DNA of 42,169 nucleotides, taken from a virus. Where the stretch lies: positions 1 to 42,169 of IMG/VR virus record IMGVR_UViG_3300027832_000038; one strand, written 5' to 3'. A model generated the notes under the pieces. It had not been told where the DNA came from and made no database searches. It saw only the letters and a program-made list of their open reading frames with translations. The position numbers and the translations under genes are program-made. Every line of letters starts with the position of its first letter. Within the stretch, counting starts at the first letter, position 1. Positions 7,446 to 15,635 of this stretch are shown here, one piece after another.

Positions 7446-7942
7446 GCCTCATCGTCGGAGTCGACCCCGGCAAGACCGGGGCGATCGCTCTGCTCGACCA
7501 CCTCGGCGAACTGATCAGCGTTTACGACATGCCGATCATCGGCAAGCATGTGTCCGTCGCTCAACTCTCCGAAACCTTCTCGTCCCTCACGCTTCCGCTA
7601 ACAGTAGCTCGATGCGCGACGGTCGGCGAAGCTATCTGCGTGATCGAGGACGTGTCTTCCTCGCCGCAGATGGGTGTCACGTCAGCGTTCAGCTTCGGCC
7701 GATCGAAGGGTGTAGTCGAAGCAATGGCCGCAGCGCAAGGAATGCGACTCGTCTACGTCTCGCCCGCCAAATGGAAACGCGACATGCGGCTCAACAAAGA
7801 CAAAGGCAAGGCACGGGAAATGGCGACACGACGCTGGCCGCAGCACGCTCGCTCCTTCATGTTGGTGAAGCATGACGGCCGCGCCGAAGCCGCACTCATC
7901 GGACTGTGGCATATCAACCACGGAGAAGGCTCGAACCAGTGA
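7442..7942 (+). CDS. RuvC-like Holliday junction resolvase
   Basis: The 166-residue protein has the RNase H fold signature of RuvC: GVDPGKTGAIALL with D8, VIEDV with E69, and KHDGRAEAALI with H144/D145 and E149 as the remaining metal ligands. RuvC cleaves four-way DNA junctions; phage versions debranch replication and recombination intermediates before packaging. It overlaps the preceding gene by 4 bp and is followed by a GTGA overlap with the nuclease gene. Confidence 0.85.
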   Translation: MSLIVGVDPGKTGAIALLDHLGELISVYDMPIIGKHVSVAQLSETFSSLTLPLTVARCATVGEAICVIEDVSSSPQMGVTSAFSFGRSKGVVEAMAAAQGMRLVYVSPAKWKRDMRLNKDKGKAREMATRRWPQHARSFMLVKHDGRAEAALIGLWHINHGEGSNQ

Positions 7943-9606
7943 TCGAACTGCGACCGCCAGCAGACGCCGACAACTACCGGGTCAAGGCAGGAAGGTTCGG
8001 CGACCGGTTCTACTGCGACCCTCTGCCAGCCGACCCAGTGTGGGGAGCTACCGGCGACAACGAGATTTACCCGTCGATCTCCACAGTCAAGAAAGCTGTC
8101 GGGACCGACTGGTCGCGGGCAATGGCGAAGCGGCTGTCTCAGAGTCCTAGCCAGCTAGTCGAAATCGGCAACGTCGACAACGAGTTTGAACGCAAAGAGC
8201 GGATCAACCTGCTCTCGGCGGCCGGTCTGAACAAGGCGGGCGACCGCGGCAACATCGTTCACGCCCACGCCGAAGCCTTGCTCGCCAACCGTCTGCCCAT
8301 CTACCAGATGACCGACGCTGCGAAGCCGTACGTCAGAACCACCGACGCTTTCTTCGCCGCCTACCAACCGAAGCAGATCGCCGTCGAGTTCGTCGCCATC
8401 TCCCGGTACCTCAACGCCGCCGGAGTCCAACGCGGCAACGAATACTTCGGCTACGGCGGGACCGGTGACGCCGTCGTCGAGATCGACGGCAAGTACTATC
8501 TGGTCGACTGGAAATCCAGGCCCGAGGACGGCAATCATGCGGCCCACCCGGAAGAGGGTGCACAGGTCGCCGCCTACGGCAAGGCCGACTACTGGATCGT
8601 CGCTGACCCAGGCAGCCAGCACGGAGCGAAACGGATCGCACCGCCAGAACTGGCGGGTGGCCTCATCATCTCGATCAAGCCGGACAGCTACGAAGTTTTC
8701 CCGATCGACCTCGACGAGGGTTTCGCCTACTGGACTGACATGCACGCATGGTGGCAGGCGCTTCGCAGCCAGAACCGTTCACTCGGCAGGAAATGGGCAC
8801 CGCGGGCTGAGCCGTCCACTAGCCAGCCAGTCGAGCCAGCCGCCGAGCCGGTCAACGAACAGGTGGCCGTGGTCCACGATCCGTCGCCGACGGTGACGAG
8901 CAACCGGGCCAGGTTCAACGCTTTGACCGAAGTGCAGAAAGCCACAATCAGAGAGACGTTCAAACGGTTCGGCGTCAACCCGAACCGCAACGAGTTCGTC
9001 ATCCGAGTGTCGAAGTTGCTGGCCGAGATAGAGCAGCGGCCATCGCTCGCTCAGATGGTGGAGACAAAGGCGGAGCAGGAGGCCGCCCACCCTGCCCCGC
9101 CACCCGCCGAACCAGAGATCGACCCGCTCGAAGCTGAGGGGGGACCGGCCACTGATGAGATGATGGCCGAAGCCCGACTCATGTTCGACATGGTGCTCGA
9201 CAAGTCGGGCCGGGAATGGACGGGGTTCCGGGTGAAGGAGAGTAACGAGGCGGAGGTTCCGTTCCAGCTATCGAAGCTGCCCTCGATGAAGCGAGGACAT
9301 TTGTATCTGGCGCTCTGCACTTGGGCGGCGTGGAGGCAAACCAAGGATGACGGTTACGGTGAGATGCACGACCCTCTGCTCGCTGACGAGGCTGAGGGAA
9401 ACGTCGAGTTCACGGCCGTCCTCGCAATGGTCGACGGACGCTTCCCGGTGTTAACGCTCGGCCATCGTCTCGGAAATCTTTCGACAGAACAGGCCGTGAG
9501 ACTTGCCGTCGAGATCAAAGAACTGGTAGATTACGAATCCGGTAACAACGTAGCTACCGCAAATGAAACACAACCCGCAATTCAACTAACCACAGAAGAA
9601 GGATAA
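7939..9606 (+). CDS. RecB/Cas4-family (PD-(D/E)XK) exonuclease
   Basis: The GTG at 7939 overlaps the RuvC stop and has GGAGAAGG upstream, giving 555 residues. The nuclease core is visible at about residues 172-215: GGTGDAVVEIDGKYYLVDWK contains the D...(D)WK catalytic pattern, followed by EEGAQVAAYGKADY (the QXXXY motif). Phage enzymes of this family resect DNA ends for recombination. After a Pro/Glu-rich linker (about 295-410), a second domain (LMFDMVLDKSGREWTGFRV..., about 415-530) is not one I recognise. A CTAG element lies in frame at 8147-8158 and encodes PSQLV, and a degenerate one at 8819 encodes TSQPV. Confidence 0.75.
   Translation: MIELRPPADADNYRVKAGRFGDRFYCDPLPADPVWGATGDNEIYPSISTVKKAVGTDWSRAMAKRLSQSPSQLVEIGNVDNEFERKERINLLSAAGLNKAGDRGNIVHAHAEALLANRLPIYQMTDAAKPYVRTTDAFFAAYQPKQIAVEFVAISRYLNAAGVQRGNEYFGYGGTGDAVVEIDGKYYLVDWKSRPEDGNHAAHPEEGAQVAAYGKADYWIVADPGSQHGAKRIAPPELAGGLIISIKPDSYEVFPIDLDEGFAYWTDMHAWWQALRSQNRSLGRKWAPRAEPSTSQPVEPAAEPVNEQVAVVHDPSPTVTSNRARFNALTEVQKATIRETFKRFGVNPNRNEFVIRVSKLLAEIEQRPSLAQMVETKAEQEAAHPAPPPAEPEIDPLEAEGGPATDEMMAEARLMFDMVLDKSGREWTGFRVKESNEAEVPFQLSKLPSMKRGHLYLALCTWAAWRQTKDDGYGEMHDPLLADEAEGNVEFTAVLAMVDGRFPVLTLGHRLGNLSTEQAVRLAVEIKELVDYESGNNVATANETQPAIQLTTEEG
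8147..8158. repeat. Intragenic CTAG-N4-CTAG element (CCAG)
   Basis: In frame inside the nuclease gene near its 5' end; translated as SQLV. Confidence 0.85.
8819..8830. repeat. Degenerate CTAG element (CTAG-CCAG-CCAG)
   Basis: The second half-site has one change. It lies in the linker-encoding part of the nuclease gene. Confidence 0.45.
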
Positions 9607-9612
9607 AGCAAC

Positions 9613-10224
9613 ATGGCAATTCAACTCGGAGAACAGCACGCAGCCGGATCACCGGTCGTGAAACGCACAGCACTCGGACAGAACTTCGTCGGTGCAGTCA
9701 TCAACGTCGAACGACGCAACCGTACGAAGAAGGACACCGCAACCGGGATCATCGGGCCGCTACTGAAAGCGGACGGCAACCCACGCCAAGAACTCGTCGT
9801 CAAATGCCTGGTCATGCCAGGCACCGACTCTCCCGCCGGACTCGGCGACGAACAAGGCGTCCCCGAAGCAGGAGAAACAGTCCGGCTCATCCTCAAAGGC
9901 AAGTCGTTCGCAGACTGGATCCAGGCGGAACGCGCACTCGGACGCCAGCTGCAAGTCGGAGACTGCGTGAAGCAGCGCACCAACTCGGCGCAGGTCTACG
10001 ACTCTGACGGCAACCCGAAAGGCCAGCTACTCACCACGCAAGCCGAACTCGACGCAGTCCCACGACAGATGACGGTCGGCGTGTACGCAGACTTGAAGCT
10101 GGTGGCCGGAGAAGGCGAATGGGTCGACAAGGCCGAAGCCGCCTACCGTGCAGAGAGCGCCATCAAGCTCGCCGCCACCGAACAGACCCAAGCCGACGCC
10201 AACCACGTCGAAGAGCCCTGGTGA
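9613..10224 (+). CDS. Possible single-stranded DNA-binding protein
   Basis: The 203-residue protein starts at an ATG preceded by GAAGGA. It is beta-rich (NFVGAVINVERRNRTKKD, RQELVVKCLVMPG, GETVRLILKG, GDCVKQRTNS) and ends in an acidic tail (VEEPW), features shared with phage SSB-like proteins. Its place between an exonuclease and a primase-helicase fits a role in replication or strand annealing. I see no diagnostic motif, so this is inference from context. Confidence 0.35.
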   Translation: MAIQLGEQHAAGSPVVKRTALGQNFVGAVINVERRNRTKKDTATGIIGPLLKADGNPRQELVVKCLVMPGTDSPAGLGDEQGVPEAGETVRLILKGKSFADWIQAERALGRQLQVGDCVKQRTNSAQVYDSDGNPKGQLLTTQAELDAVPRQMTVGVYADLKLVAGEGEWVDKAEAAYRAESAIKLAATEQTQADANHVEEPW

Positions 10225-10256
10225 CCGGTCGCTAAACTGACCGAACACTTCACCGA

Positions 10257-10268
10257 CTAGGCAGCTAG
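10257..10268. repeat. CTAG-N4-CTAG element (GCAG)
   Basis: In the gap between the SSB-like gene and the hairpin at 10281. Confidence 0.85.
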
Positions 10269-10280
10269 TCAACCATTCGT

Positions 10281-10321
10281 AACAGGCCGACGCCATGCCC
10301 CCTACACGGCGTCGGCCTGTT
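10281..10321 (+). terminator. Long hairpin, probable terminator or attenuator
   Basis: A perfect 14-bp stem (10281-10294 with 10308-10321) encloses a 13-nt loop. No U-run follows, so termination may be partial. It separates the recombination genes from the primase-helicase gene. Confidence 0.65.
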
Positions 10322-10346
10322 GCATCCACATGGCTAGGGGCCACCA

Positions 10347-12437
10347 ATGAAACAACCGATCGACGCATTAGAAGCAGCAGCCAGATATGTGGCATCCGGC
10401 TACCGGGTGCTCCCAATCAAACCTGGCGAGAAACGCCCACCGATGAAAGAGTGGACGAAGGCGGCAACGACCGACCCGACCACCATCGTCAACTGGTTCG
10501 CACCAGACGGCACCTACCACGACCACGGCATCGGACTCGCCCTCGGCTGGCAAGACACCCCGTTCGGGCAGCGCTGCGTGTTCGCCATCGACCTCGACGA
10601 ACACGACCCCGACCAATCAGGCGGAGCAGCATGGCAACGGCTCGTCATGGAACACGGCGACCCCGGCGACACCGTCACCGCAGCAACAGGCGGCAACGGA
10701 ATGCACCTACTGTTCGCCTCCGAGACACACGTCCGCAACGGCAAGCTCGCACCCGGCGTCGACGTCCGAGGCGACGGCGGACAGATCGTCGTCGCCCCAA
10801 CCATCCACCCCAGCGGCCAGCCGTACGTCTGGCTCGAAGGCATGGCGCCCTGGGAACACGAACTCCAAGACGCACCCGACTGGCTCATCGAACTCGTCAC
10901 CGAAACCGAACGGCCACCGAAGCAACGCATCGACATGCCCGTCAACAACGGCAGCAGCGGCAGGATCGGCACCGAGAAAGGGCCAGCCGACATTCTCCGA
11001 GAACACTGGAACTGGGCTGACCGGCTCGGTGCAGCCGGATGGAAGTTCAGCCACTCCCAAGGGAACGACGAACACTGGGTGAGGCCAGGCAAAGAAGTCC
11101 GCGAGGGAACGTCGGCCGTCCTCCACAACGACACCGGCGTCCTCGTCCTGTTCTCCACCGACGCCAGCGTCCACACACTGCACTCCACCGGCTCGACCAA
11201 CCCGGACGGTTCCGTCAGCCTGACACCGTTCCATTTCTTCGCCGCGACAGCACACGGCGGCAACACGAAAGCAGCGGCGTCGACGATCCGGCTGAAACAC
11301 AACGCCGAGCAGGCAGCTAGTCAGCTAGTCAGTAACCAGACGGTTACCCGACGTTTCGTTGACCCCGACGACGACGACGAACTCGACGGTGACCTCGACG
11401 ACGACGACGTCCCAGTCAACCCACACGACGACCTCGGCCTGATCAACTGGAGCGAAGCGTTCGGCAACCACGCACCAGAAGTACCGATCATCGCTGGACT
11501 TATCTTCCCTGGCCGGTGGACTGCGCTTGTCGCACCCGCCAAGGCAGGCAAGTCGACGTTGGCGTTGCACATAGCTCATCGACTGGCGCGCGGCATCGAC
11601 CCGTGGGACGCCAACCTCCTGCTACCTGACGGGCCTATGGCTGTGCTCTACCTTGACGCCGAGATGGGCAGGCTCGACACTGTGGGCAGAGTCAAAGCGA
11701 TCCCACTTTCGGCGAGCGACCTCGACAACCTGGCGTACACCGACCTGCCCCACAAGCTCGACCAGATCGAAACAGCCTCATGGCTTGCCCGGGCCGCCAA
11801 CCTGATCCAGCCGTCCGTCGTCATCCTCGACGGCATCAACGGGTTCGTCACCGGCGCAGAGAAAGATGACACGCCGTGGCGAATGCTCTACGAGTTTGCT
11901 ATCGCACCGTTGAAGCGGGCTGGGATCGCCGTCATATCAACCGACAACACCGGCAAGGACGAGACGATGGGGGCGCGCGGTTCGACTGTGAAGACAGACA
12001 AGGCCGACGCCATTTTTACGATGCGCGCCGGTCGCGACGAATACATGCACCACACCACGACCATCACTCGCAAGCACGCACGCACCACTTCGTTCGTCGA
12101 TCAGATGACACTCATCGTGAAGGGTGTCGGCACCGGCCAGATCGAATACGTGAGGCCCGGTGCCGCCCGGTCGGTGCCAGCCATCGTGACCCGTGAAGAC
12201 ATTCTGCGGGTGTGCCGAACACTCACGGCACTCGGCCTCCCTGTGACTGCCAGCGTCAACGAGGCGGCCAAGGAGCTACGCATCGAAGGCTTCTCGGTGA
12301 GACAGTCGATGATCGCATCGGCTGTCGAGTACCGGAGGGAAGGCAACCCGGTCGATCAGGAAGGCGACCACCTGCCGACCGTGCCACCTAGCCAGCTAGT
12401 CAACGAAGTACCCGAGCAAGAAGAGGATCTGTTCTGA
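10347..12437 (+). CDS. Primase-polymerase / RecA-fold helicase fusion
   Basis: Residues 1-190 match bifunctional primase-polymerases: AAARYVASGYRVLPIKPGEKRP, catalytic DLDEH at 82-86, TGGNGMHLLF and the later GGQIVVAPTIHPSG. Residues about 365-600 form a RepA/RecA-like ATPase with Walker A APAKAGKST (about 395-403), LYLDAEMG, Walker B VVILDGIN and a STDNTGKDETMGARGS stretch. The protein would prime and unwind DNA at the phage fork. An acidic linker (DDDDELDGDLDDDD) joins the domains, and just before it sits the composite of both repeat families (11317-11348), read as ASQLVSNQTVTR. Another CTAG element lies near the 3' end. The stop overlaps the next start (TGATG). Confidence 0.8.
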   Translation: MKQPIDALEAAARYVASGYRVLPIKPGEKRPPMKEWTKAATTDPTTIVNWFAPDGTYHDHGIGLALGWQDTPFGQRCVFAIDLDEHDPDQSGGAAWQRLVMEHGDPGDTVTAATGGNGMHLLFASETHVRNGKLAPGVDVRGDGGQIVVAPTIHPSGQPYVWLEGMAPWEHELQDAPDWLIELVTETERPPKQRIDMPVNNGSSGRIGTEKGPADILREHWNWADRLGAAGWKFSHSQGNDEHWVRPGKEVREGTSAVLHNDTGVLVLFSTDASVHTLHSTGSTNPDGSVSLTPFHFFAATAHGGNTKAAASTIRLKHNAEQAASQLVSNQTVTRRFVDPDDDDELDGDLDDDDVPVNPHDDLGLINWSEAFGNHAPEVPIIAGLIFPGRWTALVAPAKAGKSTLALHIAHRLARGIDPWDANLLLPDGPMAVLYLDAEMGRLDTVGRVKAIPLSASDLDNLAYTDLPHKLDQIETASWLARAANLIQPSVVILDGINGFVTGAEKDDTPWRMLYEFAIAPLKRAGIAVISTDNTGKDETMGARGSTVKTDKADAIFTMRAGRDEYMHHTTTITRKHARTTSFVDQMTLIVKGVGTGQIEYVRPGAARSVPAIVTREDILRVCRTLTALGLPVTASVNEAAKELRIEGFSVRQSMIASAVEYRREGNPVDQEGDHLPTVPPSQLVNEVPEQEEDLF
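11317..11328. repeat. Intragenic CTAG-N4-CTAG element (TCAG)
   Basis: In frame in the primase-helicase gene, 2 bp before a GTAACC palindrome, together forming a composite element. Confidence 0.85.
11331..11348. repeat. Intragenic GGTAACC palindrome (left arm AGTAACC, spacer AGAC)
   Basis: The only copy of this family outside 15.8-22.1 kb. It encodes SNQTVT and is joined to a CTAG element. Confidence 0.75.
12388..12399. repeat. Intragenic CTAG-N4-CTAG element (CCAG)
   Basis: Lies about 50 bp before the stop of the primase-helicase gene and encodes SQLV in frame. Confidence 0.85.
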
Positions 12438-12670
12438 TGACCGACGCTAACTTCATGGAAGCCGACTGTGTCCACGGTGGTGTGTGGCACGACTGCGACC
12501 AGTGCTCCGCCGACGACCAAGAGATACGCGACGCCGAGCGCCGGACGCTACGGATCCTGGTGGCACGCATCGAGCTACTGTTAGCGGAAGCCGACGCCAG
12601 CATCAGGTCAGGTGACGACTGGAGCAACATCTTCATCCACGTCGGCGACAGTACGGAAAAGCTTACGTGA
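12437..12670 (+). CDS. Small acidic protein with a Cys/His motif
   Basis: The 77-residue product begins with a possible metal site (C-VHGGVWHDC-DQC) and continues as an amphipathic helix (RRTLRILVARIELLLAEAD). It overlaps both neighbours (TGATG and GTGA), so it is co-translated with the helicase. Function unknown. Confidence 0.6.
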   Translation: MTDANFMEADCVHGGVWHDCDQCSADDQEIRDAERRTLRILVARIELLLAEADASIRSGDDWSNIFIHVGDSTEKLT

Positions 12671-13098
12671 GCCGCCCGCTATGGGCGTTGGACGAACTCG
12701 ACCGTGTGGTCGGGTCCGAGGCGCTGGCTTCTTCGCCGACCCGATGGAACGTCGGCCAGGGAGAATGGGATTACCTCCATCTGCTGCCACGCAAAACTCT
12801 CCGAAGGTTGCGCGGTGCCAGGTACATGCGGGTCGGCGGGATGCAGCCGGACGTGCTCGCCGAACTGATCGCACCGAACGTGGCTGGTTGCGACTCGACT
12901 GACGCAGCGATGGAATGGTATGTGAAGACGTGCCTTGTTGCTGTCGCCGAGGCACGTCTCATCGCCGGACGCAAACATCGGCTACGGGTCGCTCAACGCA
13001 ACGGCCACCAGAACTACTACCAGTACCGGACGGAGTCCGCAAAACGGCAAGGGTACGATTCGGTCTACAAGATGCGGAAAGGCAGGGGCTGGGGATGA
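12667..13098 (+). CDS. Small basic protein of unknown function
   Basis: The 143-residue product starts at a GTG overlapping the previous stop. A basic, aromatic C-terminus (HRLRVAQRNGHQNYYQYRTESAKRQGY...) and a helical middle suggest nucleic acid binding. It resembles hypothetical proteins from replication regions of other actinophages. No family recognised. Confidence 0.6.
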   Translation: MSRPLWALDELDRVVGSEALASSPTRWNVGQGEWDYLHLLPRKTLRRLRGARYMRVGGMQPDVLAELIAPNVAGCDSTDAAMEWYVKTCLVAVAEARLIAGRKHRLRVAQRNGHQNYYQYRTESAKRQGYDSVYKMRKGRGWG

Positions 13099-13298
13099 AC
13101 CATCCGATCACTGGCAAGCCGTTCAACTACGATCTGGTTTGCCGGACGTGTGTCCACTTCTCTGACAAGATTCGCAACAGCCGCAGTGTCAAGTACCGGA
13201 CCACTACCTGCGCTCTCGACCCGGAGAACCGCAACCTTGCCAACATCGTCGGGGTCAGCTGGGCTGCGCATCCGGCGTGCTCTCAACACAAGCACTAG
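13095..13298 (+). CDS. Small zinc-ribbon-like protein
   Basis: The 67-residue product overlaps the previous gene (ATGA). It has four cysteines and several histidines in the spacing of a small metal-binding fold (CRTC near residue 16, TTCALD, HPAC). Its stop TAG (13296-13298) is contributed by a CTAG element shared with the convergent ligase gene. Confidence 0.6.
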   Translation: MNHPITGKPFNYDLVCRTCVHFSDKIRNSRSVKYRTTTCALDPENRNLANIVGVSWAAHPACSQHKH

Positions 13299-13306
13299 CA
13301 GGCTAG
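13295..13306. repeat. CTAG-N4-CTAG element (CAGG) supplying two stop codons
   Basis: The left CTAG contains the stop of the plus-strand gene and the right CTAG the stop of the minus-strand ligase. Confidence 0.85.
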
Positions 13307-14118
13307 TGAGTGAGGAGGACGGTGCGGTCAGTCAACGCCCCGTCGAGTTGTTCCACGTCGCAGTCCATTGCTTTCTTGTCGGTGCGGTTGCGGACGATTC
13401 TTGGCTGGACTAGCCGTGGCGTTTCTTTGCTGGCGACGTAGAGGTATTCGACTTCGACGACGCTGCCGAGCTCGACGGCCTCTCTGCCGATCAGCGAGCA
13501 TCCGCCTACCTCGATCAGCTGGTCCCCTTTGACCAGTCCGAGGACTACGGAGGTGGGACTTTGCTCGATCACGATGCAGTCCACGGTCTGTGTAATCTTG
13601 ATCTTGAGAACGTGCCGTGTGCGTGTGTTTGTCCTGCTGTACGTGCCGGTCCTGCGCTTGACTACAACGCCCTCGCCGTTCTGCGCTATCACCTTGCCCC
13701 ACAACTCCCGCTTGGCGGCTGTCGTGGACGCCGACGGCAGTATGTGGACGCGGGCACGGCCGACCATGTCAAGCATTGGCGATAGCGCCTCAAGGTAGGA
13801 GCGGCGCACGCTCTGCGGCTCGCGGGTGAGGTCTGTGCTGACGACCGTGGTGATATCGAACAGCCAGAGACGTCCGTCTGCCATGAGTTCGCCGTCAACT
13901 GCCAGGCCAGGCAGGCCGCCCAGTTCGGCGGCGATGGCGGGATGGTGACGCACGCCCGACTTGGTGGAGAACGAAACGATCCCGTCGTCGTTGACTGTCA
14001 CTGCGCAGCGGACGCCGTCGAGCTTCTGCTCCATTACCCAGTCGTCATCGTTGATGTAGCGGTCCACCGACAGGACGCTGGCTGAGTGATACCGCATGCT
14101 GCCTGCCGAGTTTGTCAT
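13303..14118 (-). CDS. ATP-dependent DNA ligase
   Basis: The 271-residue protein contains the nucleotidyltransferase motifs in order: QKLDGVR (adenylated K32), DGEL (75-78), LWLFD (84-88), EGVVVKRR (149-156) and LKIK (171-174), followed by a short C-terminal OB-like part. This is a minimal phage-type ligase that seals nicks in DNA. It has its own strong promoter (14128-14156) and lies downstream of the Ku-like operon on the same strand. Bacterial NHEJ also uses an ATP-dependent ligase with Ku, so the pair may cooperate; this is inference. Confidence 0.85.
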   Translation of the reverse strand: MTNSAGSMRYHSASVLSVDRYINDDDWVMEQKLDGVRCAVTVNDDGIVSFSTKSGVRHHPAIAAELGGLPGLAVDGELMADGRLWLFDITTVVSTDLTREPQSVRRSYLEALSPMLDMVGRARVHILPSASTTAAKRELWGKVIAQNGEGVVVKRRTGTYSRTNTRTRHVLKIKITQTVDCIVIEQSPTSVVLGLVKGDQLIEVGGCSLIGREAVELGSVVEVEYLYVASKETPRLVQPRIVRNRTDKKAMDCDVEQLDGALTDRTVLLTH

Positions 14119-14127
14119 ACTTCAATC

Positions 14128-14156
14128 AGTATAGCTAGCTTGCCACTGGTTTGCAA
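14128..14156 (-). promoter_or_regulatory. Ligase promoter
   Basis: On the minus strand TTGCAA (14156-14151), 17-bp spacer, TATACT (14133-14128), then 9 nt to the ATG. A single CTAG (14135-14138) sits in the spacer at the same place as in the 15801-15829 promoter. Confidence 0.75.
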
Positions 14157-14168
14157 GCTGGAACGCAA

Positions 14169-14200
14169 AGAACCCCCCGACCGTAAGGTCGAGGGGTTCT
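14169..14200 (-). terminator. Terminator of the Ku operon
   Basis: An inverted repeat with GACC/GGTC around a GTAA loop and AGAACCCC/GGGGTTCT arms (one mismatch) lies just after the last operon gene. On the minus strand it is followed by TTTGCG. It may also act in the other direction. Confidence 0.7.
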
Positions 14201-14202
14201 CG

Positions 14203-14214
14203 CTAGCTGGCTAG
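14203..14214. repeat. CTAG-N4-CTAG element (CTGG)
   Basis: Directly after the stop of the last Ku-operon gene and before the terminator. Confidence 0.85.
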
Positions 14215-14367
14215 CTAATCAGGTGTCGATGAAGACGGGTCAACGTCACCCTCTTGCGGTGCATTGAGGCTACCGAAAGCCAGACATGGGATGCACTGCC
14301 CCTTGTAAAGCTCGGTGGCCGGACTACAACAGTAGTCACACCGACGGCCGGTGTATTCAGCCGCCAT
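14215..14367 (-). CDS. 50-residue zinc-ribbon protein
   Basis: Translation gives MAAEYTGRRCDYCCSPATEL..., with CDYC near residue 10 and CIPC near 27, the spacing of a small zinc ribbon, then an acidic end. The ATG overlaps the upstream stop (TGATG). It is the last gene of the Ku operon. Function unknown. Confidence 0.55.
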   Translation of the reverse strand: MAAEYTGRRCDYCCSPATELYKGQCIPCLAFGSLNAPQEGDVDPSSSTPD

Positions 14368-14471
14368 CAGAACAACACGATCTCAAGAACACACCCGAGG
14401 ACGAATAGCAGCGGGATCGCTGCGATCATCAGGCAGTGGCGGAAAGTGATTTGCTCTTCGTGCTCACTCAT
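14367..14471 (-). CDS. 34-residue single-span membrane peptide
   Basis: The peptide starts MSEHEEQITFRHCL and continues as a hydrophobic helix (MIAAIPLLFVLGCVLEIVLF) to its end. Start and stop both overlap neighbouring genes (ATGA, TGATG), which is the main support for it being real. Role unknown. Confidence 0.5.
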   Translation of the reverse strand: MSEHEEQITFRHCLMIAAIPLLFVLGCVLEIVLF

Positions 14472-14665
14472 ACCACCAACCCTGCCTTCCTCAAATCACG
14501 GAGCGCCTGCTTGCCAGCATTGCGATCCGACGGAGAAGACGACACTGTCACCCGCCCCCCACTGGGCGGGCACCAGTACTCGTGCCCGTTCCTGTTCGTG
14601 ATCGTCCAACCCAACCGGCGGGCCAGCTTCGCCGCATGATCCAAATCCTTGTGACGTCGGGCCAT
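14468..14665 (-). CDS. HicA-like RNA-binding protein
   Basis: The 65-residue protein (KDLDHAAKLARRLGWTITNR, GHEYWCPPSGG, VTVSSSPSD, ALRDLRKAGLV) follows the HicA/YcfA double-stranded-RNA-binding-like fold: helix, GW-x-beta, H in the second strand, TPSD-like turn and a final helix. HicA toxins cleave mRNA and are paired with a HicB antitoxin, but no HicB-like gene is adjacent. Many actinophages carry similar solitary proteins of unknown role. The ATG at 14665 overlaps the Ku stop. Confidence 0.55.
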   Translation of the reverse strand: MARRHKDLDHAAKLARRLGWTITNRNGHEYWCPPSGGRVTVSSSPSDRNAGKQALRDLRKAGLVV

Positions 14666-15588
14666 CACTTCGCCTTCGCTTTCGACCCGGCCGTCGCCTT
14701 CTTCGCAACAGCCTTCTTCGCAACAGCCTTCTTCACCGACTTGCGTGCCTCCATCGACGCAGCGATGGACGCCGCTAGCTCAGCCATCACATCGACCACG
14801 ACCACAGACGGCGCACTAGCTGGCGAGTCGCCAACCGCCACGCCACACGACGCCGCCTTCGAGTCAATGAACTCTTGCACCTTGACCGGCGTGTCATCAA
14901 TGACCGGCTCTGACATGACACCGACCGAGTCGATGAACTGGCCCATCATGTCGATGGCGCCATCAGCATGTTCGATGACCGGCAACTCACGGGCCTCACG
15001 AACGGCATCTGCCGTGATGATGGTCCGCATGTCGCCAGTGTGATCGAGCAGCCCGAACCGTGGGCCGCCACGAACCACGAACCGGATGAGTGCCTGCACC
15101 TGACGGTTCGCCATACCGGTGAGCAGCAGCGAGAACGCCGCCTGGTTCGCCACCTGAGCGGACGCCCGCTTGTCGTTGCGGGCACGCACCTGGACCAGAC
15201 CGTCGATGACATACCTGCCAGCATCGGCAGCCGGTACGAACGAGACGATCTTGGCCTCGCCTGTATCGCCGTACACTTCGGCCAGGTCGGCGTCGTCGAC
15301 GACAACCCACTTGCCAGCACCCTTGCCCGCTGCGGCTTCCGCCATGCGAGTCACGTTAGCCGGGTCGATGATGTCGCCGGTGTCCTTGCGGACATGCACC
15401 CGGCCGACGCTGATACCCGGGTCGCCGTTGAGTCGTTCGCTGCGGTTGATGGCAACGTCTGACACTGCGGTATAGATAGACAGCGGGAACATCATCGACC
15501 CTGCGGTCAACGTGATGCTGTTGGTGGCCCGACTCGGTGCCGCTGCATTGCGGTCGAGTGTGATGGGCGTGGTGGTTGCGTTGTTCAT
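14665..15588 (-). CDS. Ku-like DNA end-binding protein
   Basis: The start at 15588 has AGGAGGG 7 nt upstream; the open frame extends further back without a ribosome site. The 307-residue product resembles bacterial Ku: SITLTAGSMMFPLSIYTA at the N-terminus corresponds to the Ku beta-barrel start, followed by GKWVVVDDADLAEVYG, AKIVSFVPAADAGRYVIDGL and VQALIRFVVRGGPRFGLL. The C-terminal Lys/Ala tail (KKAVAKKAVAKKA...) is like that of actinobacterial Ku. Ku forms a ring on double-strand ends and recruits ligase. Phages Omega and Corndog carry Ku homologues thought to help circularise their genomes. Identity is from motif memory, not alignment. Confidence 0.65.
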   Translation of the reverse strand: MNNATTTPITLDRNAAAPSRATNSITLTAGSMMFPLSIYTAVSDVAINRSERLNGDPGISVGRVHVRKDTGDIIDPANVTRMAEAAAGKGAGKWVVVDDADLAEVYGDTGEAKIVSFVPAADAGRYVIDGLVQVRARNDKRASAQVANQAAFSLLLTGMANRQVQALIRFVVRGGPRFGLLDHTGDMRTIITADAVREARELPVIEHADGAIDMMGQFIDSVGVMSEPVIDDTPVKVQEFIDSKAASCGVAVGDSPASAPSVVVVDVMAELAASIAASMEARKSVKKAVAKKAVAKKATAGSKAKAK

Positions 15589-15635
15589 AGTGTTTCCCTC
15601 CTGGGAATTGTTGTTGATGTTGGTTGATTGATTCT

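Noticed and set aside
10295-11302. Overlapping plus- and minus-strand frames in the primase gene (241, 262 and 197 codons)
   Set aside because: The primase-polymerase frame has catalytic motifs; the others are Arg/Pro- or Ser-rich shadows.
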